From assembly GCA_018780265.1 (NCBI GenBank), contig JADMJV010000176.1, positions 1 to 37,392 on the forward strand: a DNA stretch of 37,392 bases. The letters are read 5' to 3'. This document shows, in pieces, positions 8,121 through 15,411 of the stretch (position 1 is its first letter; every line of letters begins with the position of its first letter). This stretch comes from a bacterium (GTDB lineage Bacteria; Vulcanimicrobiota; Xenobia; Xenobiales; JADMJV01). The notes under the pieces were generated by a model that saw only the letters and a program-made list of their open reading frames with translations, did no database searches and was not told where the DNA came from. The position numbers were made by a program, and so were the translations under genes.

Positions 8121-8348
8121 ATGGACCTGGAGATTCGTTACTGTGTATCTTGAAACTATCAACCTCGGGCCGCCAGTTTGGCAGGCCTTCTCCGGCAGCA
8201 ATATGGGCTGGACAGCCGGCTTACCCCCGGTGGCAGGGGTGAATTTACCGTCTGGTTGGGCGGGAAAAAAGTGGCCGAAAAGGGCTGGGACGGTTTTCCC
8301 AGCGATTCCGAAGTCTTGTCAAAGGTGGGTCAGCTCATCGCGGGTTGA
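8121..8348 (+). CDS. SelW/Rdx-family selenoprotein (UGA at codon 11 read as selenocysteine)
   Basis: Read through an in-frame TGA at 8151-8153, this frame gives a 75-residue protein of the SelT/SelW/SelH (Rdx) thioredoxin-like family. It begins MDLEIRYCVSU, with the redox motif C8-V-S-U11, followed by NYQPRAASLAGLL. It then has LTPGGRGEFTVWLGGKKVAE and GFPSDSEVLSKV, the family's characteristic strands. Cysteine homologues have C-x-x-C-N-Y-x-P-R-A at this place, so the UGA stands exactly where the second redox Cys belongs. A hairpin fitting a bacterial SECIS lies at 8168-8187. It is divergent from the Ig-like gene and its end overlaps the DUF2272 gene by 14 bp. Expected role: a small cytosolic thiol/selenol redox protein. 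selA, selB, selC and selD would have to lie elsewhere in the genome. Confidence 0.85.
8168..8187 (+). promoter_or_regulatory. Candidate bacterial SECIS element
   Basis: GGCC-GCCA, loop GTT, TGGC, one bulged A (8183), GGCC. This makes an 8-bp stem with a single bulge, and a G8167-U8188 wobble can extend it. The loop (8176-8178) begins with G and lies 22 nt after the UGA codon, within the known spacing window of bacterial SECIS elements (roughly 16-37 nt). It lies inside the coding sequence, as bacterial SECIS elements must. The fold is by eye. SelB binding is inferred. Confidence 0.65.
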
Positions 8349-8994
8349 CCAGCCGATTGGCCAGCACCGCAAACCATTGTTGATTTTTGTCGATGAGTTT
8401 GCCATGGCTGTTGGTGGCTAAGGTCTTGAGAGTCACGGAATCCTGCACATTGCCTCCGATCACGTCGATCTCGCCCGGCCGAACGGCGACTACCAGGTCG
8501 CAATGAGACTTGTAGGTCTCCGGTCGCCGCGTGAAATTGACGTCATCCTGCCTTCGATAGCAAACCAGGTCACCAACTTGGGGGGCACGCTCACTGAGTC
8601 GGTAGCCCCAAAAAGACAGTTCTTTGTCATCTGCGGCCCGCCCATCAATGGCCTGATTGATGTAGTGGGCGTGCCAGTCTGAATACTGGAAAGTGTTGCC
8701 CAGTCCGGCCTCGCGCATCAGGTAAGAGATGAAAGCCGCTGACCATGCCTCGTCGGTATTTTTGCCCGTCCAGGGAAGAAACAGGCCATTGCGCCAGTAG
8801 ACGCCCACCCTTTGCCAGTAACCTTCTTCGGCTTCGGTGTGGCCGGCGTGGCTGACTTTGCCATCCTTGCCAATGGTCTGGCTTCCAAAAAACTCCCATT
8901 CCTGGCGCGCCAACTGCAACATTCGGTCGGTATGAGGTTCAGCCCATACGAGGGTGGCTTGCAAAAAAAGCAGAACTATCCAACATCGCTTCAT
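8335..8994 (-). CDS. DUF2272 family exported protein
   Basis: A 219-residue product with a signal peptide (MKRCWIVLLFLQATLVWAEP) and a DUF2272 domain. The family pattern shows as AWSAAFISYLMREAGLG, then WHAHYINQAI, FWGYRL, APQVGDLVCYRR, SHCDLVVAV and IDVIGGNVQDSVTLKTL. DUF2272 is related in layout to CHAP/NlpC-type amidase folds, so a cell-wall or exported hydrolase role is plausible, but its enzyme activity is not established. The start at 8994 is chosen because the signal peptide begins there and AGGAA lies 13 nt upstream. A longer frame to 9084 would put 30 unlikely residues before the signal peptide. Divergent from the leucyltransferase gene. Confidence 0.8.
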   Translation of the reverse strand: MKRCWIVLLFLQATLVWAEPHTDRMLQLARQEWEFFGSQTIGKDGKVSHAGHTEAEEGYWQRVGVYWRNGLFLPWTGKNTDEAWSAAFISYLMREAGLGNTFQYSDWHAHYINQAIDGRAADDKELSFWGYRLSERAPQVGDLVCYRRQDDVNFTRRPETYKSHCDLVVAVRPGEIDVIGGNVQDSVTLKTLATNSHGKLIDKNQQWFAVLANRLVNPR

Positions 8995-9055
8995 GGGGCA
9001 CCCAAATTCCTCACGAGGTGAGCAACTCCCCCTGCAGCGAAGACCCCGGAGGACG

Positions 9056-9820
9056 ATGAACAAGAACTTCTCCATCATTCGCAATGTCGAGAACTGCTTC
9101 TTCTATCCCGGGCGGACCTGGACGGCGGAGTTCCGCCAGATCATGGGCATGAACGGGGACGCTTTCCAGGCCCACCTGGAAGCCGGTTACTTCTCCCGAG
9201 GCATTGACTTCTACAAGCCGGTGTGTCGCAGTTGCCAGGAATGTGTGCCCATTCGATTGCCGGTGGCCCACTACCAGGCCAGCAAAAGTCAGCGTAAACT
9301 GGCCCGCCAAAACTCCGATCTGAAAGTGCACATCGCCAAACCGAGTTACAGTGACGAACGCCTGGACATCTACGCGCGCTACCACCGCAGTCGATGGGGC
9401 TGGCTGAGCGTTGACCCGGAAGCCCTCAAACCTCATTTCATCGAGCATCTGATTGCTGACTGGGGAGGCGCCTGGGAGTTTTCGTTCTGGTTAGAAGGGC
9501 GACTGTTAGGATTTGGCATCGTGGACGAAACCACCAGCGCGGCCAACTCTCGCTACTTTGTTTACGAGCCCGACCTGGGCAAACAGCGCGGCCTGGGCAT
9601 CTACAGCCTGATGCGCGAAATAGAGTGGTGTCAAAACCGGCAAAAGGACCACCACTACCTGGGAATGTATGTGGCGGCCTCACCCACGATGAGCTACAAG
9701 GGGGATTTCCGCCCCTTTGAATTGAGACTGCCGAGCGGAGAATGGCACCCGGTGGCCAACCGCAAAGGGCTGAACGAGCGACCTGCGAACAAGCCGGGAT
9801 GCCCAAAAAAAGAGTTCTAG
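9056..9820 (+). CDS. bpt: Aspartate/glutamate leucyltransferase (Bpt, ATE1-related)
   Basis: The 254-residue product matches bacterial leucyltransferase. This enzyme adds Leu from Leu-tRNA to N-terminal Asp or Glu, tagging proteins for ClpS/ClpAP-type degradation by the N-degron route. It shows the conserved N-terminal cysteine segment YKPVCRSCQECVPIRLPV, then SQRKLARQN, and the GNAT-like C-terminal half with YARYHRSRWGW, LGFGIVDET, SRYFVYEPDL and the YLGMYVAASPTMSYKGDFRPFE block (split here only by spacing). Bpt rather than eukaryote-type arginyltransferase is favoured by length and the CRSC-ECVP motif. ATG at 9056 has GGAGG 3 nt before the spacer. The gene overlaps the following glycosyltransferase by 22 bp. 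Confidence 0.88.
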   Translation: MNKNFSIIRNVENCFFYPGRTWTAEFRQIMGMNGDAFQAHLEAGYFSRGIDFYKPVCRSCQECVPIRLPVAHYQASKSQRKLARQNSDLKVHIAKPSYSDERLDIYARYHRSRWGWLSVDPEALKPHFIEHLIADWGGAWEFSFWLEGRLLGFGIVDETTSAANSRYFVYEPDLGKQRGLGIYSLMREIEWCQNRQKDHHYLGMYVAASPTMSYKGDFRPFELRLPSGEWHPVANRKGLNERPANKPGCPKKEF

Positions 9821-10914
9821 TCCTATCCGCCTCGGTGGGAGCGGGGCACCTGCGAGCCGGTGAAGCCCTGGCAGTAGCGGGACAAGACAGTTCCCTGGAA
9901 GTCGTGCACCAGGATGTCTTAGAGCTAATGCCGCGACCTTTTCAAACCCTGTATCGCGACGCCTACCTGGATATGGTGGGCCGAGCACCCCACATTTTTG
10001 GCTGGCTCTACGAGTTGACAGACAAACCCTTTCAAGAAGACATCCTGCGCCAGGCCTTTGAAGAGGTCAGTGCTGGCAAATTTTACCAGTTTGTCGACAA
10101 GTTCGACCCCGATCTGGCCCTGTGCACCCACTTTCTGCCCAGCAGCCTGCTCCACAAAAGGCGCCAAAAACAAAAATTCTCACGAACCCTGGCCACGGTC
10201 GTAACTGACTTTGATGTTCACGGCATGTGGTTAGCCACCCCTTCCGATCACTACTTTGTGGCCGTGCCCGAAGCGCGCGCCTACCTGCGCACCTTTGGAG
10301 TGTCGGGCCGGGCCATCAGCGTAACCGGTATTCCCACCCACCCGGTTTTTTCGCAACCCGCCGAGCGTCCCCAGGTTGCCGCTCGACTGGGTCTGAGGGC
10401 CGACCTGCCCACCATTCTGATTTCCACGGGCGGCTTTGGAGTGAGCAACGTGTCTCAGCTTCTCGAGGCGCTTCAGGACGTCAAGGTGCCCACCCAGATT
10501 GTGGCCGCCTGTGGACGCAACGAAGATCTGCGCCAAAAGCTTCAAACTCAGTTTGGCAGCCAGCCCGACCTGCACATCATCGGCTTCACCAAAGAGTTTG
10601 ACCAATACATGAGTTGCGCCGACCTGATGCTGGGGAAACCCGGTGGCCTGACCACCTGGGAATCCTTTGTCAAAGGGCTGGCCTGGGTGGTGGTTAACCC
10701 GATCCCCGGTCAGGAAGAGCGCAACACCTATCACCTTCTCGAAGAAGGCGTGGGAGTGTGGGCCTATGAAGCCAGAACGCTGGCCTTTAAAGTCGATCAG
10801 CTGCTGCAAGAGGATGGCCGGCTGCAAAGGATGCGCCAAAATTCACTGCGCCTGGCCCGACCTCAGGCGGCCCACGAAATCCTCTCCATCTGCCAGGACC
10901 TACTCGGACTCTAA
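9799..10914 (+). CDS. GT28-type glycolipid glycosyltransferase (MGDG synthase/UgtP-like)
   Basis: A 371-residue product with the N-terminal MGDG-synthase motif SASVGAGHLRAGEAL, the paired segment DLALCTHFLPSSLLHKRR, VVTDFDVHGMW, GIPTHPVF, and the C-terminal nucleotide-sugar site with LISTGGFG, GFTKEFDQYMSCADLMLGKPGGLTTWES and PGQEERN. Such enzymes sit at the membrane and move glucose or galactose from UDP-sugar onto diacylglycerol. They build membrane glycolipids and, in some bacteria, lipoteichoic-acid anchors, which fits with the LCP proteins found downstream. ATG at 9799 is chosen because the conserved motif begins seven residues later. It lies inside the end of bpt with a poor ribosome site, so coupling to bpt translation is likely. 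Confidence 0.85.
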   Translation: MPKKRVLVLSASVGAGHLRAGEALAVAGQDSSLEVVHQDVLELMPRPFQTLYRDAYLDMVGRAPHIFGWLYELTDKPFQEDILRQAFEEVSAGKFYQFVDKFDPDLALCTHFLPSSLLHKRRQKQKFSRTLATVVTDFDVHGMWLATPSDHYFVAVPEARAYLRTFGVSGRAISVTGIPTHPVFSQPAERPQVAARLGLRADLPTILISTGGFGVSNVSQLLEALQDVKVPTQIVAACGRNEDLRQKLQTQFGSQPDLHIIGFTKEFDQYMSCADLMLGKPGGLTTWESFVKGLAWVVVNPIPGQEERNTYHLLEEGVGVWAYEARTLAFKVDQLLQEDGRLQRMRQNSLRLARPQAAHEILSICQDLLGL

Positions 10915-11487
10915 AGGGTCGGGACGTTCTCCCGTGACGATCACGATGGCCGAGTCGATGAGGCCCAGCGAATAACCGGTGCGGAAGGTCTCCAGCAGGG
11001 CCCGTCGAGCGTGTCTGGCCTGACGACCGGGCTGACCCACAAACTGCACGTTCTCTTCATGGGTGAGCCGATTTAAGTGTTTCCCATAGCCAGCCTGCAG
11101 TTGCAAGGCATCCGCATCGAGCTGACGCCACTCCTCATCGGCCACCGTCAGATACTCCTGTAACGTGGCCTGCAAGGAGAGGCAGGAATCGGGCAAGCGG
11201 CACGGCTTGGGTCTGTGGCCCAACCGATAGAGGGCCGCCCCGTCGAGTGCCCCGCACAACAATCCGGCCGCCAGAGTCTCCAGACTGCTGCTGCGCACGC
11301 TGTCTGGATCGGGCAGTTCGTGCAGTTCATCGATGCGGGCCAGCACCTGTTCCTTGGTCAGGCGAGAGTCCTCTAAAGTCAGCAACAGTTGGTCGACAGG
11401 CAGTTTTGCCAGGTTTGCCACTAACTCGGCCGTCTGGCCAAAAGCCTCTACAGGCGGCAGCAGAGGGGGGAACGAATATCGGGCCAC
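10900..11487 (-). CDS. Hypothetical protein, 195 aa, downstream of an M48 protease
   Basis: Not recognised. The sequence is soluble and mainly helical, with acidic N-terminal and basic C-terminal parts (VGQPGRQARHARRALLETFRTGYSLGLID resembles an amphipathic helical region). It has no signal peptide or transmembrane segment. It begins 3 bp after the M48 gene ends, so both are surely cotranscribed and perhaps act together. Its last 15 bp overlap the convergent glycosyltransferase gene. ATG at 11487 is used. Confidence 0.7.
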   Translation of the reverse strand: MARYSFPPLLPPVEAFGQTAELVANLAKLPVDQLLLTLEDSRLTKEQVLARIDELHELPDPDSVRSSSLETLAAGLLCGALDGAALYRLGHRPKPCRLPDSCLSLQATLQEYLTVADEEWRQLDADALQLQAGYGKHLNRLTHEENVQFVGQPGRQARHARRALLETFRTGYSLGLIDSAIVIVTGERPDPLESE

Positions 11488-11490
11488 CGG

Positions 11491-12297
11491 CTAGTAGCCT
11501 CGCCGCCTCAGTAACTCCTTGAGCCGATCGATTCGCTGCGGCAGCGGCGGATGGGTCGTGCTGCCCAAAAGCGCCTTCTCACCATATTCGCGGACGCTCT
11601 GGTCGCGCAGTTTTTCCAGCGCTCGCATCAGGCCCTCGGGCTGAAACCCCGCCGCCAATGCGTATTGCAACCCCACCATGTCGGCTTCACGCTCCTGAGC
11701 GTGGGAAAAGCTGGAGGAAAACTGCACATAGGATTGAGCCTGGTCGATCTGACGACCCACTTTGCGAGCCTCGATCATGAGACGTTCCATCTGGGACTCG
11801 TACTCATCCTGACTGATTTTCCCGCTACGATAGCGGGATTCCAGATCTTTGGACCGATCCAGCACGGCCTGACGGTCATCCAGGGTCTTGCCGATGCGCT
11901 GCAACTCCAACTGATTGTGCTCCACGTGCTGACGAGACCCATGGGCAACTTCGTGAGCCAGAATGCCGGCCAATTCGTCGCGACTGAGATTGAGGTCAAA
12001 AAGCCGGGTGGTGACGTAGACGGTCCCTTCGCCCGTGCAGGCCGCGTTAGGTTCGTCCAAATTGACCAGCACAAAGTGCCAGGGAATCGGCCGCCGGCTT
12101 TGGGCGGCCAGACTCTGGCCCACTGACTCGACCAGGGCGGCTCGAGGGTCACCCGTGACCAGTCCGAAGCGCCCTGCCCGCAGCGCCTTCTGAAAACGGT
12201 CCCAGGCTTGCGCGGACTCGCTGCTGGGTCGCACCGGTTGGGCCCAGGCCAGCGAAATCCAGCCCACCACGACCAGGCAGCCACACAGCCATCTCAT
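11491..12297 (-). CDS. Exported M48-family zinc metalloprotease
   Basis: A 268-residue product with a signal peptide or N-terminal anchor (MRWLCGCLVVVGWISLAWAQ) and a peptidase M48 domain. The zinc site is HEVAH in ELAGILAHEVAHGSRQHVEHNQ, with the third ligand Glu in SHAQEREADMVGLQYA. PNAACTGEGTVYVTTRLFDL precedes it, as is typical for BepA/YfgC and related quality-control proteases outside the membrane. There is no C-terminal TPR region, so it is closer to a minimal M48 protein than to BepA. Start at 12297 fits the signal peptide, but no ribosome site is obvious. Divergent from the thioredoxin-like gene and in operon with the 195-aa gene. Confidence 0.87.
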   Translation of the reverse strand: MRWLCGCLVVVGWISLAWAQPVRPSSESAQAWDRFQKALRAGRFGLVTGDPRAALVESVGQSLAAQSRRPIPWHFVLVNLDEPNAACTGEGTVYVTTRLFDLNLSRDELAGILAHEVAHGSRQHVEHNQLELQRIGKTLDDRQAVLDRSKDLESRYRSGKISQDEYESQMERLMIEARKVGRQIDQAQSYVQFSSSFSHAQEREADMVGLQYALAAGFQPEGLMRALEKLRDQSVREYGEKALLGSTTHPPLPQRIDRLKELLRRRGY

Positions 12298-12369
12298 CTG
12301 GAGGTCTTCGGCCCGGGAGTCGATTATCCCCGCCCAAGGGAGGTTTCTAACCCTCCAGAAGCGGACAGC

Positions 12370-12777
12370 ATGAAGCCTATGCATAAAATCACCCTTCTTC
12401 TACTGCTGTTGCTCACCGGCGTTACGGCCTGGGCCGAAAAAGTCGACCTCAAGACCTACACTGAAACGGCCAAAAACGCCAAAGTGGTGGTGGTTCACGC
12501 CGGGGCCACCTGGTGTGCCCCCTGCATGAAAATGCTGCCGGAGTGGCACGCCTTCGAGGGGAACTACAAAGGCAAAGTGACCCTGGTTCACATCAACGCC
12601 GATCAGCACGACACCCCCGAATACAAGAAATATGGACCCATGATTGAAAAGGAAGAGGGAATTCCACTCACCTTCTGGCTCGATTCCAATGGCAAGGTGT
12701 TGGGCAAAGTGCTGGGCACGCTCGACCAAAAAGCACTGGCCAGCAAGACCGACGACGCTCTCTCCAAAGCCAAGTAA
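12370..12777 (+). CDS. Exported thioredoxin-like protein (WCAPC)
   Basis: The 135-residue product has a signal peptide (MKPMHKITLLLLLLLTGVTAWA) and a thioredoxin fold with the active site WCAPCMKMLPEW. The cis-Pro segment is GIPLTFWLDSNGKVLGKVLG. It should work outside the membrane as a thiol-disulfide oxidoreductase, for example in disulfide isomerisation or cytochrome c maturation (TlpA/DsbE types). ATG at 12370 is used, and an ATG three codons later is also possible. The ribosome site is weak. It is first in a likely operon with the phosphoesterase and methyltransferase. Confidence 0.85.
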   Translation: MKPMHKITLLLLLLLTGVTAWAEKVDLKTYTETAKNAKVVVVHAGATWCAPCMKMLPEWHAFEGNYKGKVTLVHINADQHDTPEYKKYGPMIEKEEGIPLTFWLDSNGKVLGKVLGTLDQKALASKTDDALSKAK

Positions 12778-12778
12778 G

Positions 12779-13459
12779 CTGGCTATCGAATGCTTCTGGT
12801 CGCACCCTTTGCGCCCCCGCAGGGTCACGGCCCGACTGGGCCTGCAGCGACCCTTTCGGGGGGTTTACCTCAGCGATCTTCACTGCGCCCCCTGGTCAGG
12901 CCGCATGCTGCGCCAATTGGAGCGCGAACTCGAGCGGGTTGCTCCCCAAGCTCTGCTGCTGGGCGGGGACCTGATCGATTTTCCTTTTGGCTACCAAAAT
13001 CTGGTGGACTGGGTCAGGGGCCAGTGCAATCGCTGGCCCGTGCTGGCGGTCCCCGGCAACCACGACCGCTGGGCCGGCGAGAGAAGGCTCAAGCGACACC
13101 TCCCCTGGGTCCACTGGCTCGACGAGGCACCCTTGCAACTGAAGAATGGCCTGCGCCTGTGCGGTCAGATTGGTCAGGGGGCCACGCCCACCAGTGTTTT
13201 CGTGGGGCACGAACCCAACCGCGTGAGGGCTGTTGCCCGAGCGGGCTTTCCCCTGATGCTGGCCGGCCATCTCCACGGCTGCCAGTGGATCGCCTTTCAA
13301 AGGGGCGGCCTCGATTACCCGGGGGCCTGGTTTTTCGCCTATCACGGCTGCGATTTTCAGGTCGGCCCTACCACCCTTCATGTAAGCCGCGGTGTCAGCG
13401 ACACGCTGCCGGTTCGCATCCACTGTGCGCGCGATTATCTGCTGCTCGAGATCGAATGA
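12779..13459 (+). CDS. Calcineurin-like metallophosphoesterase (YkuE-like)
   Basis: Metal-dependent phosphoesterase with all five family motifs: SDLH, GGDLID, GNHDR, the single His of VGHEPN, and GHLHGCQ near the end. This set is typical of YkuE-type enzymes, which hydrolyse phosphodiesters, in some cases of membrane lipids. There is no ATG or GTG at the right place. The family-like sequence begins at about 12779 (CTG, just past the stop of the thioredoxin-like gene), so the start is uncertain and may be a rare CTG codon. The upstream ATGs (12644, 12689) lie within the other gene and would add non-homologous residues. A cytosolic protein is predicted. Confidence 0.82.
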   Translation: MAIECFWSHPLRPRRVTARLGLQRPFRGVYLSDLHCAPWSGRMLRQLERELERVAPQALLLGGDLIDFPFGYQNLVDWVRGQCNRWPVLAVPGNHDRWAGERRLKRHLPWVHWLDEAPLQLKNGLRLCGQIGQGATPTSVFVGHEPNRVRAVARAGFPLMLAGHLHGCQWIAFQRGGLDYPGAWFFAYHGCDFQVGPTTLHVSRGVSDTLPVRIHCARDYLLLEIE

Positions 13460-13466
13460 GGCCCGC

Positions 13467-14168
13467 ATGATCGGTTGGTTTGACACCCCCGGCGGTCCCA
13501 CTCTGGCCGAACTGGTGACCCAAGGTCTGTCCTCGATAGAGGGAGGCTACGATCGCCTGTCGGCCAAATTTGACCAGAGTGTTTTTCGCACTCCTGATCC
13601 AGTCCTGGAGCGGCTGAGCTCACAGTTGTTTGCCTGTCACCGGGCTCTCGACATCGGCTGTGGGACTGGGGCGGTCTTACAGCGACTGCAGCCTTTTGCC
13701 GAGCAACTGGTAGGACTGGACCTGAGTCGCAACATGCTCGAGATCGCCCGGCGTCAGTTGGGACCCGAGGCGCACTTGATTCAGGGCGACTTTTTGAAAA
13801 CCTATTGGGAGAATCAATTTCAACTGATCACCTGCGTGGGTGTGCTGGGGCACATTCTGGTAGCCGACCAGGACGAGTTTTTCCGCCGCGTAGAGCGAGC
13901 TCTCTGTCCGGGAGGGGTCTTTCTCACCGTGGTTGGTAGCCTGACCGGACGCCCGTGGGTCTACCTGCCAGCGCTGGCCTTCGACACCTTGATGCGCTTG
14001 AGAAATCTACTCTGGAAGCCAACCTTCGTCATGTACTATCTCAGCTTTGTGCTGCCCCAGGCGGCCCGGGTGATAGAACGACATGGCTTAAGCTGTGAAG
14101 TGATCGAGGGCAACTTTCCAGCCCCATTCAATCAGCTCAAAATATTGAGAGCCACCAGGCCTGGCTAG
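13467..14168 (+). CDS. Class I SAM-dependent methyltransferase
   Basis: The 233-residue product has motif I ALDIGCGTGAVLQRL, motif II VGLDLSRNMLEIARRQL, a QGDF acidic loop, and the later LCPGGVFLTVVGS strand, as in small-molecule methyltransferases (Methyltransf_11/25 type). The C-terminal half has an aromatic/hydrophobic stretch (VYLPALAFDTLMRLRNLLWK, YYLSFVLPQ), which hints at a lipid or quinone-like substrate, but this is a guess. ATG at 13467 lies 8 bp past the phosphoesterase, with GAGG just upstream. It is probably the last gene of the operon. Confidence 0.83.
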   Translation: MIGWFDTPGGPTLAELVTQGLSSIEGGYDRLSAKFDQSVFRTPDPVLERLSSQLFACHRALDIGCGTGAVLQRLQPFAEQLVGLDLSRNMLEIARRQLGPEAHLIQGDFLKTYWENQFQLITCVGVLGHILVADQDEFFRRVERALCPGGVFLTVVGSLTGRPWVYLPALAFDTLMRLRNLLWKPTFVMYYLSFVLPQAARVIERHGLSCEVIEGNFPAPFNQLKILRATRPG

Positions 14169-14289
14169 GAGGAAAGTCAACCCAGCAATATGTTCGGCCG
14201 CACCAGTTATCCTGACCCAGACTATCCCATCGTCTGGTGACCTGGGAGTTCAGACTCTCAAAACGGAAGGAGAACTCTTGACGACCGGC

Positions 14290-14326
14290 TTGACTCGGCT
14301 CCAGGTATGCCATAAAGTTATGGCAT
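14290..14326 (+). promoter_or_regulatory. Toxin-antitoxin promoter with operator palindrome over the -10 box and start codon
   Basis: TTGACT (14290-14295), 17 bp, TAAAGT (14313-14318) makes a good sigma-70-type promoter. A perfect 9-bp inverted repeat (ATGCCATAA at 14307-14315 and TTATGGCAT at 14318-14326, 2-bp spacer) covers the -10 box and runs into the ATG at 14325. This is the usual operator style of ribbon-helix-helix antitoxins, which repress their own operon. The -10 box is 6 nt from the ATG and there is no ribosome site, so the mRNA is probably leaderless. Confidence 0.75.
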
Positions 14327-14582
14327 GTCTACCCGCAATTTCCACGTTCCTCTGTCGGAAGAACTTCACGCCATGCTTCACGCCGAGGCCGCCCGTAGAG
14401 GCCGTGCGGGCACTCAGTTAGTGCGTGAGATCTTAGAGCAACAGTTGAAGTTAATGCAATCCGACTCGCTGGACCAAGAAATCGCGGCATATGCTCGGAT
14501 GATGGCGCAAACCCCCCACGATTCTCCCGTCACCGATGGTTCCGCCCACCTCTGGGAATTGCTCAAGGACGATGAGTGGTGA
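14325..14582 (+). CDS. Ribbon-helix-helix antitoxin
   Basis: The 85-residue product begins with a ribbon-helix-helix DNA-binding domain: beta strand NFHVPLSEELHAMLHAEAARRGR followed by a helix GTQLVREILEQQLKL (written here as family pattern pieces). The acidic C-terminal tail (SAHLWELLKDDEW) should wrap the toxin. It stands directly before a MazF-type gene, with an operator palindrome at its start, so it is both antitoxin and autorepressor. There is no ribosome site, in line with a leaderless message. The TGA overlaps the toxin start by 7 bp. Confidence 0.85.
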   Translation: MSTRNFHVPLSEELHAMLHAEAARRGRAGTQLVREILEQQLKLMQSDSLDQEIAAYARMMAQTPHDSPVTDGSAHLWELLKDDEW

Positions 14583-14920
14583 GACGAGGGGACATTCTCT
14601 GGGCCGATTTGGCCCCTCGGTCGGGATCCGAACAATCGGGCCGCCGACCGGTCTTGTTGATCTCCAACGACGGCTTCAATTGCACTTCCGCTTGGCGATC
14701 CTTGATCATCGTGCCGCTCACTACAGCCGTCCAAAACCAAAGTCCGACGACGGTTTACCTGCCACTGGGGACGGCTAACTTGTCGCGAGAAAGCCTTGTA
14801 TTGGGCCATCAAATCACCACCCTGGATCGAGCCAAATTATTCCATCGAATCGGTTCTCTAGCGGGCCTATATTTGCAACAAGTGGAGCGAGCCATTCTGC
14901 GAGCCCTGGCACTGCCCTGA
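14576..14920 (+). CDS. mazF: MazF/PemK-type endoribonuclease toxin
   Basis: The 114-residue product has the MazF fold signatures RRGDILWADLAPRSGSEQSG, the strand RPVLLISNDGFN, IIVPLTT and the late LGHQITTLDRAKL. The Arg and Ser/Thr of the catalytic region (R in SGRRPVL; T in PLTTA) are present, so it looks active. MazF cleaves single-stranded RNA at short sequence motifs. The start is GTG at 14576 (a second GTG follows), with AAGGA 6 nt upstream. It overlaps the antitoxin gene by 7 bp. Length is normal and the gene is intact. Confidence 0.88.
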   Translation: MVRRGDILWADLAPRSGSEQSGRRPVLLISNDGFNCTSAWRSLIIVPLTTAVQNQSPTTVYLPLGTANLSRESLVLGHQITTLDRAKLFHRIGSLAGLYLQQVERAILRALALP

Positions 14921-15058
14921 AGAGGATCAATTTGGCCAGTGTCAAGCTTGGAGTCCCCGGAACCTTTTACAAGTCTGGGGCACGTAGGCGGAATGACTAT
15001 CGCTTCGAATCGAAGGGGTCTCCCGGCCGCTGGGCTGTGGCGCGGGGACGAAACCTGG

Positions 15059-15388
15059 TTAGTTGACCATGCTCATTAGAAGGTGCCGATGAAGCTCGTG
15101 CTGATGCTCGTCGGTTAACTTCTCTTCGGCCCGGTTGACCAGACTGATGATGGCAGAGACCAACACCTCGGCACGCCCCGGCTTACCGTCCGTCAATTTC
15201 TTGGCCATGGGGTGAGCGGAGTTGATGACCACAGATTTCTTCTCGCCCAGATCGAGCAGACGCCCTTTTTTTGCCCCCGCGGTCACCACCACATTTGCAA
15301 AAAACGTCTTCAAATTAAAGCCATTGACAGGAACCCGGTCGGAAAGTTCCGAGCCCAGTGTCTTCACTTGCTTGATCAGTTCGTCCAT
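15059..15388 (-). CDS. Hypothetical protein, 109 aa, in operon with ksgA
   Basis: Not recognised. The product is soluble: an N-terminal helix (MDELIKQVKTLGSELS), then a mixed core with VVTAGAKKGRLLDLGEKK and INSAHPMAKKL, then a helix EVLVSAIISLVNRAEEKLTDEHQHELHRHLL rich in charge and His. There is no membrane segment. It starts 23 bp after ksgA ends, with AGGA at the right distance, so it is cotranscribed with ksgA. A role in ribosome assembly or stress is only a guess from position. Confidence 0.7.
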   Translation of the reverse strand: MDELIKQVKTLGSELSDRVPVNGFNLKTFFANVVVTAGAKKGRLLDLGEKKSVVINSAHPMAKKLTDGKPGRAEVLVSAIISLVNRAEEKLTDEHQHELHRHLLMSMVN

Positions 15389-15411
15389 GGGAGTCCTAAT
15401 TCTAAACGCAC

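Noticed and set aside
8065..8421. Plus-strand frame of 118 codons across the selenoprotein
   Set aside because: It is in another reading frame, lacks motifs, and the SelW-like frame explains the sequence with the ribosome site and family pattern.
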